59,674 bases of DNA from Candidatus Brocadia sp. Lineage in GTDB: Bacteria; Planctomycetota; Brocadiia; Brocadiales; Brocadiaceae. Below the pieces are notes generated by a model, which saw only the letters and a list, made by a program, of their open reading frames with translations, was not told the origin of the DNA and searched no databases. Made by a program: the position numbers and the translations under genes. The stretch covers positions 1-59,674 of the forward strand of contig SOEU01000019.1 in NCBI GenBank assembly GCA_021646415.1. The letters run 5' to 3'. Positions 53,898 through 59,674 of this stretch are shown here, piece after piece (within the stretch, counting starts at the first letter, position 1; every line of letters begins with the position of its first letter).

Positions 53898-54614
53898 ATG
53901 AAGATCGTATATAAGATTTTTTTCAGTTTTTACCTGTGTCTGGTAATGGTTGCGTATGCTGCACAAGCGGAAGATATTTCTGGCGGCAATACATCGAATG
54001 ATGTCCGGCCGTCAGGGGAAAATGCCGTGCAGGTTGTTACTGCCTGTGATGGGAGGAAAAAGGTGATCGTGGAAGGATGTAATGAAGGAGAGGTCATGCC
54101 AGCACACAAAGCGAGAAAGGCAGCGGAACTTCTGATGCAACTCATGGAATTCTGTGAGGAGGAAATTACTGCGAAATTACCGAAAACCGAGATGTTTATC
54201 CAGCTTTCTGTCAACGGCATGCCATATGTTACCGTCAGGGATACAGAAGAAATACCCCTTGTATTAGTACATGGAGGAAAATCGCATACGGAAAGGGAAA
54301 AGAAGGTATGGGCAGCTGAAATGGATCGTATGATTAGTGAAGGATATGTGTTGTTTCATAACCCCAGCCTTGGCAAAAACGGGATTTCCTGCGACATGTG
54401 CCATCCGGATGCGGCAAACACTCACCCGGAAACATATCCCAAATATCAGACACAAATGAATAAGGTAGCTCTGCTGAGAGACATGGTAAACTGGTGTATT
54501 GAAAACCCCATGGAAGGAGAAAAGCTTGCAGAAGATGATCCCAAAATGAAGGCTGTAGAGGCATACATACTTTCTGCTCGTGTTGGCAAGATACTCGATC
54601 CGGGCAAGCATTAA
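53898..54614 (+). CDS. exported SoxA-like monoheme cytochrome c
   Basis: This 238-aa protein has a signal peptide (IFFSFYLCLVMVAYAAQA) and a heme motif CDMCH at about residue 167 within GISCDMCHPDAANTHPETYP. The sequence after it (VALLRDMVNWCIENPMEGEKLAEDDPKMKAVEAYIL) follows the pattern of SoxA/TsdA thiosulfate-type cytochromes. A second Cys (VNWCIENP) is at the position conserved in SoxA. No SoxX, SoxYZ or SoxB gene lies in the window, so a role in thiosulfate oxidation is only a suggestion. GGGAG precedes the ATG. Confidence 0.8.
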   Translation: MKIVYKIFFSFYLCLVMVAYAAQAEDISGGNTSNDVRPSGENAVQVVTACDGRKKVIVEGCNEGEVMPAHKARKAAELLMQLMEFCEEEITAKLPKTEMFIQLSVNGMPYVTVRDTEEIPLVLVHGGKSHTEREKKVWAAEMDRMISEGYVLFHNPSLGKNGISCDMCHPDAANTHPETYPKYQTQMNKVALLRDMVNWCIENPMEGEKLAEDDPKMKAVEAYILSARVGKILDPGKH

Positions 54615-54759
54615 TAGGATACCGGGAAAGATCTTTTTGATAGTAAAGAACAAGGAAGTACCACAAGAGGTTACGGTAGAGGCCGGTAAGTCTACCGCCG
54701 CAAATTTTGAGTTAAAAAGAAGAAGATAATCGCTGACCAAAACAGACCAGGTTGTAACC

Positions 54760-54800
54760 TCCCCTCTTTCCCCTCCTTCGCAAGGAGGGGAGAAAGGGGA
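54760..54800. repeat. palindrome TCCCCTCTTTCCCCTCCTT/AAGGAGGGGAGAAAGGGGA
   Basis: A near-perfect inverted repeat between the SoxA-like cytochrome and the radical SAM gene, in the same family as 11066-11105. Confidence 0.75.
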
Positions 54801-54843
54801 TATCATTCAAAAAATATTCTTCGCTTCGGGAAGCATTTGCAAA

Positions 54844-55779
54844 ATGATCATTTTTGGACCGGTTCCATCCAGGCGTTTGGGGCGCAGTCTTGGTATTAAC
54901 AACATTCCACCGAAAGTTTGCACCTATTTATGTGTTTATTGCCAGGTGGGGTGCACGATACGAATGCTGGTCAAACGCCGTGAATTTTATAAACCCGATG
55001 TTATTCTGAAAGAAGCGGAAGAGAAAATCGAGAAGGTAAGGGAATCAGGAGAATCCGTTGATTACCTTACCTTCGTGCCAGACGGTGAGCCTACCCTGGA
55101 CGTCAATCTCGGTCAGGGGATCGAACGGATGAAATCGTATGGGATTAAGATTGCAGTAATTACCAATGCATCCCTCATCTGGCGTGCAGATGTCAGAGAA
55201 GACCTTATGAAGGCTGACTGGGTCTCTTTCAAGGTAGATTCTATCCGGGAAGATATTTGGCGCACGATCAATAGGCCTCACAAAACTTTGCAATTAGCCT
55301 CGATTTTAAACGGGATGCTTGAATTTGCTAACGTTTATAGGGGAGAACTGGTGACAGAGACGATGCTCGTAAAAAACGTTAACGATGACGAAGATCATGT
55401 ACGGGCGTTTGCTGATTTTCTGGTTTAGTTAAAGCCCGCCAAGGCATACCTGGCCATCCCCACAAGACCACCTGCCGAGAAATGGGTACAGTATCCACCG
55501 GAAGAGAAAATCGTCCGGGCCTACCAAATTTTTCGTGATAAAATCAACTGTGTAGAATACCTAATTGGCTATGAGGGAAATGCCTTTGCCTTCACGGGAA
55601 ATGTAGAAGAGGATCTCTTGAGCATCACGGCAGTGCATCCCATGAGTGAGGATGCGGTAAAAGAATTCCTGGATCGGGCAAAGGCAGATTGGCCCATTGT
55701 TCATGAGTTAGTTGCCCGCGGTCAGCTTATCAGGAAGGAATATGATGGAAAGATTTTCTATATGAGGAAGATTCATTGA
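54844..55779 (+). pseudogene. radical SAM protein interrupted by an in-frame amber codon
   Basis: The N-terminal part is a normal radical SAM domain with FGPVPSRRLGRSLGINNIP and the cluster motif CTYLCVYC, through NDDEDHVRAFADFLV. A TAG at 55426-55428 stops it. The same frame then continues without further stops through LKPAKAYLAIPTRPPAEKW to a TGA at 55777, giving 311 codons in all, the full length of the family. One point change (for example CAG or GAG to TAG) accounts for the break. A first product of 194 aa is possible; recoding is not excluded. Confidence 0.85.
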
Positions 55780-55874
55780 TAATTCCTTATAGCCCGGTTA
55801 GTTTGCGGATCTTCCGTCATCTTTTGTTGCTTGAAAAACTGATGATCTGACGTCACTGCCACATTGAGGGATGT

Positions 55875-56096
55875 GAAATACAGAATTCGGCGGGTCCGCT
55901 TATTCTCGTGGGAGATGCCTTTCACAATTTTGTTGACGGGGTAGTCATTACCGCGTCTTTTCTCACGTCTTTCCCCCTTGGGGTGGTAACTGCGCTTGCG
56001 GTGATTGCACATGAGATACCCCAGGAAATAGGGGATTTTGCAATCCTTCTTGCAGGAGTGGGAACTATTGTTTTGTTTCATTTGCAACATGAATAG
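55875..56096 (+). pseudogene. ZIP-family metal transporter fragment
   Basis: The frame encodes about 73 residues of the ZIP core: GPLILVGDAFHNFVDGVVI (metal-binding HNFVDG) and VIAHEIPQEIGDFAILL (HEIPQE). The N-terminal helices and the C-terminal helices after GTIVLFHLQHE are missing, so it is a remnant and not a working transporter. It is followed directly by the FeoA-like gene. Confidence 0.75.
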
Positions 56097-56106
56097 AAAG
56101 GAGGTG

Positions 56107-56517
56107 ATGTTTTTTAACCATGGGAATAAAAGACTAACCGATTTAAAACCAGGTGATTCAGGGAAGGTAACGGATATGGAAGGAGGTTGTGAGGCACAGA
56201 GAAGATTCAATGAGTTGGGGCTTACTGAAGGGACAGAGGTAACCCTAAAGGCGTATCCCCATTACGGCAAACAGTATGTTAGGCGTCAGGGAACGAAGAT
56301 CGTAACGGAAGACATAAAGGAGTTGCTTTCCTTGCTACCAGCGGAACACGGAAAGTGCAATAAATTTGACAGGGAATGGATAAAAGAGGGCAACGAAATA
56401 GAAATTATGCGCAGACTCGACCCTGAGAGTGTCACCTTTATGGTAATGAATGATGGGAAATCTCATGTGCTGGGAGCAGGTCTGACAGAAAAGATATTTG
56501 TGGTGAAGGCGCTATAA
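56107..56517 (+). CDS. FeoA-domain protein, extended
   Basis: FeoA is an SH3-like cytosolic partner of the ferrous iron transporter FeoB. The protein (136 aa) begins with a FeoA core (RLTDLKPGDSGKVTDMEGGCEAQRRFNELGLTEGTEVTLK) and has a second, similar portion at the end (EWIKEGNEIEIMRRLDPESVTFMVMNDGKSHVLGAGLTEKIFVV), nearly twice the usual 75 aa. The GAAAGGAGGT is very close to the ATG at 56107, so the start is uncertain (GTG at 56104 or ATG at 56089 are alternatives). No feoB follows, so it is an orphan here. Confidence 0.8.
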   Translation: MFFNHGNKRLTDLKPGDSGKVTDMEGGCEAQRRFNELGLTEGTEVTLKAYPHYGKQYVRRQGTKIVTEDIKELLSLLPAEHGKCNKFDREWIKEGNEIEIMRRLDPESVTFMVMNDGKSHVLGAGLTEKIFVVKAL

Positions 56518-56528
56518 AAGGAGAATTT

Positions 56529-56660
56529 ATGGAGAAAAGCAGGCTTGAAAAGGGTGGTTTCTTCCTTAAAGAGATAACCCATGCCCTCTGCGAAAGTCCC
56601 TTATCTCCCTTAGACCTAAAACAAGCGCGATTTTTAAAACCTCGCCTGTTTTACGTCTAG
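56529..56660 (+). CDS. possible 43-codon small ORF after the FeoA gene
   Basis: Begins MEKSRLEKGGFFLKEITHALC behind AAAAGGAG with good spacing, 11 bases after the FeoA stop. I know no match. An imperfect inverted repeat (TAAAACAAGCGCGA near 56618 with TCGCCTGTTTTA near 56642) overlaps its 3' end and may be a terminator, which makes real coding doubtful. It could be the start of a truncated gene. Confidence 0.3.
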   Translation: MEKSRLEKGGFFLKEITHALCESPLSPLDLKQARFLKPRLFYV

Positions 56661-56774
56661 AGTGATTTCAAAACCTGCTGTGTCGAGCGGTCTGTCCTCC
56701 TCGGAATTCAGATATTGTTCATATTATTTTTATCCGTTGAGGAGAACATTTGCCGTAAACATTCCCAATTAATG

Positions 56775-57821
56775 TTATTTTTTCGATACTCTTCCCTCTG
56801 CGATTTTCTGCCGGGCAAGCTCATCGGCAACTTCAGAGGTAATCCTTCCCTCCTGCTGCGCTGTTTCGAATATTCTTAAGGTGGCGTCGTACAGACCTGA
56901 TATCTTTTTCATTACCTCGTTTACATCATATTTCCCAAAGATATCGCCTGATGCGTTGAGCATGCCCCCCGCATTGATTACATAATCAGGCGCGTACAAA
57001 ATACCTCTGTCGTAAAGCATTTTACCGTGGCGCGCTTCGGCAAGCTGGTTGTTCGCAGAACCTGCAACAATACAGGCTTTAAGCTGGGGAATGGTGTTGT
57101 CGTTCAGCACTCCTCCCATTGCACACGGAGAAAATATATCAGCTTCCTGCGAATAAATTTCCCCGGGGGCAACCGCCTTTGCCCCATAGTTTTCCACCAC
57201 ATGAACAACAGCTTCGGGATTCACATCGGCAACGATGAGTCCTGTGCCGGCCTCATGCAGATTTTTACAGAGATGTTGACCTACCTTGCCAACCCCCTGC
57301 ACCGCTACCGTAAGCCCCTTGAGAGTATCACGGTTAAGCTTATGTTTTACTGAAGCCCTTATGCCATGAAAACATCCAAGGGCAGTAAAAGGTGAGGGAT
57401 CGCCAGTTTTCGCCAAACCGAAAACATAGTTACTCACCCTTGCAAAAATTTCCACATCCTCAACGCCAATGCCGATGTCTTCTGCCGCGTAATATTGTCC
57501 ACTCAACTTCTGAACATACCGGGCAAATGACGTAAGGAGTTTCTCATTCTTCTCTTTAAGCGGGTCGCCGATGATTACCGCTTTTCCTCCTCCCAGAGGC
57601 AGACCGGCAAGCGCATTCTTATAACTCATTGCCCGGGAAAGCCGAAGCACATCATACACGGCATCACTCGTGGTGGCATAAGGCCACATTCGACATCCAC
57701 CGGCGGCAGGCCCTAATGTAGTGTCATGGATGGCAATAATGGCAAACAGACCAGACGTTGCGTCACGACAAAACAGAACTTGTTCATGATTATCGTATTC
57801 ACTGTTATCAAAAACGGACAT
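56775..57821 (-). CDS. Leu/Phe/Glu/Val dehydrogenase (leucine dehydrogenase type)
   Basis: This NAD-dependent amino-acid dehydrogenase (348 aa) interconverts branched-chain amino acids and 2-oxo acids with ammonium. The substrate-binding stretch GPAAGGCRMWPYATTSDAV, the catalytic Lys in LPLGGGKAVIIGDP, and the nucleotide-binding VAVQGVGKVGQHLC are present. It has AAGGAGG before the ATG. It could fix ammonium or use amino acids for nitrogen. It stands alone. Confidence 0.93.
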   Translation of the reverse strand: MSVFDNSEYDNHEQVLFCRDATSGLFAIIAIHDTTLGPAAGGCRMWPYATTSDAVYDVLRLSRAMSYKNALAGLPLGGGKAVIIGDPLKEKNEKLLTSFARYVQKLSGQYYAAEDIGIGVEDVEIFARVSNYVFGLAKTGDPSPFTALGCFHGIRASVKHKLNRDTLKGLTVAVQGVGKVGQHLCKNLHEAGTGLIVADVNPEAVVHVVENYGAKAVAPGEIYSQEADIFSPCAMGGVLNDNTIPQLKACIVAGSANNQLAEARHGKMLYDRGILYAPDYVINAGGMLNASGDIFGKYDVNEVMKKISGLYDATLRIFETAQQEGRITSEVADELARQKIAEGRVSKK

Positions 57822-57934
57822 AGAGATTCCTCCTTAAATAATCATAGTGAAACATCCTCTACCGCAGAGGAATTCCGTGCAGGGTTCCTCTTTTCCCAGG
57901 CTTTTTCTTCAATTCAAGACACATACTAAAATAC

Positions 57935-58238
57935 TTACGGTTTCTTTATCCTGTCTTTCCAATAGTCTGGATTTCTCTGTAAATTTGCAACTACAACTGC
58001 AACAACAAGAATCTCTGTGTCCAATATCTGGTATATTATTCCATAGAGAAAGCGGCGCAGTTGGTATCGGTGGGTATCGTTTGTAAAGGGTGCCAGGCAT
58101 GTGGGAAATTCTTAATTCGGTCAAAGGCATGGAGTGCTTCAACTAACAATGCATCTCCCAATCCACCAGACTCAGAATGTAATATTCAATAGACTTATCA
58201 AGCTCTATTTGAGCTATTTCAAGGAATCTTATCTGCAA
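57935..58238 (-). pseudogene. frameshifted RelE/ParE-type toxin
   Basis: Reading across two frame changes, the minus strand gives LQIRFLEIAQIELDKSIEYY, GLGDALLVEALHAFDRIKNF, HAWHP, then DTHRYQLRRFLYGIIYQI and NPDYWKDRIKKP, a complete RelE/ParE toxin pattern (the RYQLRRFPYxIxY signature). Frameshifts lie near 58167 (after IEYY) and near 58081 (after HAWHPL). The TTG at 58238 would overlap the end of the antitoxin gene. The toxin cannot be made as one protein. Confidence 0.8.
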
Positions 58239-58456
58239 TATTTCCGGTATTTTAATAGAACTTCGTCAAATGTTACAGTCCTGATCTTGCCGGCCTGATA
58301 TGCAGCGATCCTTTCTTCAACCTCTTTGCGCCATAAACTGTCTATCTGTTTGTCCGGTTGTTTCAGACTATCCAGAAGGTCATCAACAAGAGACGCCCTT
58401 TCCTTGAGCGGAAGTGTCAATGCCTCTTTTAGTATTTTCTCAGATTTTACGGCCAT
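58229..58456 (-). CDS. antitoxin of a RelE/ParE-type addiction module
   Basis: This 75-aa protein begins with LKEALTLPLKERASLVDDLLDSL, the helix pattern of the putative addiction module family, and ends IRTVTFDEVLLKYRKYCR. It is intact, with an ATG and a normal length. Its toxin partner directly downstream is broken. It would no longer have a toxin to block, but may still regulate its own promoter. Confidence 0.85.
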   Translation of the reverse strand: MAVKSEKILKEALTLPLKERASLVDDLLDSLKQPDKQIDSLWRKEVEERIAAYQAGKIRTVTFDEVLLKYRKYCR

Positions 58457-58599
58457 TTTTGTGACTCCGAGTGATTATTCGTTATTATTATCCTTATTTA
58501 TAGGTTCGAAAACAATCAAACAAGCTTAGTCACATTCTAATAATTTTATAACAATAGTCAATCACTTAATCGGTTTAATCAATGGCAGGTTAACCGTCA

Positions 58600-58872
58600 G
58601 CAATGGTAGCAGAGCTGAGCGGTGATGGTGAGATACCGTGCCTGATAAAGTGGTGGCCCAAGGCTTCGGTCATAGAAAAAGGCTGAGACGGGAAACAAGG
58701 GAACATAGGTGGAGGCAAAGAAAATCGGAAAGGCACACCATAAGGAGGAGTAATCTCACCGTTACTAGACAATCTCTACCTGCATCTTTTGGACAGGATA
58801 TGGGCGAGACAACGACTGGAGAAGAAACTCGGAGCCAGAAAGTACGCTTTGCCGACCATTCTTTCCAGATAA
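58600..58872 (+). pseudogene. group II intron reverse transcriptase/maturase remnant
   Basis: One frame gives DGEIPCLIKWWPKASVIEKG, a TGA, GGGKENRKGTP, a TAA at the position of the usual Gln of GTPQGG, then GVISPLLDNLYLHLLDRIWA and LEKKLGARKYALP before the next stop. This is the segment just before the YADD catalytic box of LtrA-type proteins. Two in-frame stops and no YADD show it is dead. It is GC-richer than most of the window. Confidence 0.8.
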
Positions 58873-58966
58873 CGGTTGACCTCAGGCCGCGGCCCGTTAG
58901 GAACGTAGTGCCTGCAGCGAATAATTGGGCACCTCCCCACTTTACGGTGACACACCACAGGTATGA

Positions 58967-59509
58967 CTAAATGCCGGCCGGGAGCTTTGATGCCATCAGC
59001 TTGCGGCGGTTCAACCTTCTGCCATCTACGATAAATGTTCCATCACCTACAGCGTGAACCGTGCGCTTCTCTCTCCGAGCCGGAGCCGCGTGCGCGGCAA
59101 CGGCCTCCAGCACAACGATATTGTGCTTCCTGACGATGTCGATGACTCTGCACTCGATGTTAGCAAGACACTCCTTAATTAAGGGAGCCTTGACCATTTT
59201 TCCCGGCATGGGTGTGAGCTTGAACCTGGTGAATTTGTCCGTGTCTACGCCTGAGCATGTACCTATGCCAACCACCTTATCCAGCATATCTACGGTGGGA
59301 ATAGCGATAACGCACTCCCTGGTCCTTCTGAGAGCACGAAAGGAGTAATTCCACGCCCCAGTGGTCATGGCAAATCTGGGCGTGAAGTCCATCACCATGG
59401 TCCAGGAGATGGTCATGATGTTGTTCTTCTTCCCATCATTGGTGGTCACCAGAATGACTGGCCCGGATTCCATTAGTGTAAAGGCCTTGCTTAGCTTCAA
59501 CAATCTCAT
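58967..59509 (-). CDS. flavin reductase-like domain protein
   Basis: This 180-aa FMN-binding split-barrel protein of the flavin reductase/DIM6 type has GPVILVTTNDGKKNNIMTISW, FTPRFAMTTGAWNYSF, ECVIAIPTVDMLDKVVGIGTCSG and a basic C-terminus. It is intact, likely cytoplasmic, and may reduce flavin or an unknown substrate. It is GC-richer than the genes in the left part of the window and lies next to the intron remnant, so it may have been acquired by transfer. Confidence 0.9.
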   Translation of the reverse strand: MRLLKLSKAFTLMESGPVILVTTNDGKKNNIMTISWTMVMDFTPRFAMTTGAWNYSFRALRRTRECVIAIPTVDMLDKVVGIGTCSGVDTDKFTRFKLTPMPGKMVKAPLIKECLANIECRVIDIVRKHNIVVLEAVAAHAAPARREKRTVHAVGDGTFIVDGRRLNRRKLMASKLPAGI

Positions 59510-59549
59510 AGATACCCCTGCTCAGAGTTGTGTAAGGTTGGGTTGAGCA

Positions 59550-59674
59550 AACAGACTGTGCCAAATGAAACTGTTCTTTGACAAAAAAGTTTGAAAAAGA
59601 AACCCTAGCAGGCACTATTTTTCAAAAGCGAGTTGTTTCAAGCTGAAATAATATGATAAGTGACTATCGATATC
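59550..59674. repeat. terminal inverted repeat, right copy
   Basis: Exact reverse complement of bases 3-127. It begins just after GGGTTGAGCA; no gene lies in it. Confidence 0.9.

Noticed and set aside
54264-54806. 180-codon minus-strand frame opposite the SoxA-like cytochrome
   Set aside because: The plus-strand frame has a signal peptide, a heme motif and a ribosome-binding site; the antisense frame starts in a repeat.
58638-58970. 110-codon plus-strand frame at the right end
   Set aside because: It is out of frame with the recognisable reverse-transcriptase segment in the same DNA and has an unusual composition.
1-59674. tRNA, rRNA or CRISPR features
   Set aside because: No cloverleaf-like segments, rRNA stretches or regularly spaced repeats with spacers were recognised by eye; a dedicated search would be needed to exclude a tRNA.

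Overview
The window reads as a chromosomal contig from a moderately AT-rich Gram-negative bacterium, most likely an anammox planctomycete of the Brocadiales (Brocadia/Jettenia/Kuenenia type). This rests on overall gene flavour: a system II cytochrome c maturation pair, a group 3b NiFe hydrogenase, several secreted c-type cytochromes, two sulfide:quinone oxidoreductases, and a secreted fibronectin-like protein with a C-terminal Ig-like module. No rRNA or anammox marker (hydrazine synthase, hydrazine dehydrogenase) is present, so the assignment is an inference.

Left third (1-20 kb): mostly core genes on the minus strand. These are mnmG, rny, ileS, a DUF167 gene, acyP, the CcsA/ResB heme-handling pair, an OmpA-family lipoprotein, hisI, thiE, hemA and a HemX-like gene. 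Plus-strand genes here are a free-standing lipoyl-domain protein with a poly-glutamate tail (behind a consensus sigma70 promoter), holB and a membrane diguanylate cyclase.

Middle (21-44 kb): a tight plus-strand sulfur-mobilisation operon encodes a DUF1858 protein, an Nfu-like scaffold, a cysteine-rich protein, an E1-like adenylyltransferase, a cysteine desulfurase, DnaJ and a UPF0114 membrane protein. A minus-strand group 3b hydrogenase cluster follows (beta, cNMP-binding, gamma, delta, alpha, protease, zinc-less HypA); its gaps carry palindromic repeats. Then come a cation diffusion facilitator with altered metal ligands, a TPR protein, and a ZnuACB-type metal ABC transporter with an outer-membrane porin and a small His/Cys protein.

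Right part (43-57 kb): a sulfide and redox region. It holds two SQR paralogs with different active-site cysteines, a class II-like cytochrome c, a small protein with a duplicated Cys/His motif, a DUF1326 protein, a metallo-beta-lactamase/double-rhodanese fusion, TauE, DUF1641 and a SoxA-like cytochrome. The likely joint role is oxidation or detoxification of sulfide and persulfide with electrons passed to the quinone/cytochrome pool.

From 49 kb rightward the sequence is full of decaying genes: a Crp/Fnr helix-turn-helix fragment, a split metallophosphoesterase, a radical SAM gene with an in-frame amber codon, a ZIP transporter fragment, a frameshifted RelE/ParE toxin beside its intact antitoxin, and a group II intron reverse-transcriptase remnant. 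Intergenic palindromic repeats of several families are scattered throughout. The window starts and ends with the same 125-base sequence in inverted orientation, so both ends probably stop in copies of one repeat.
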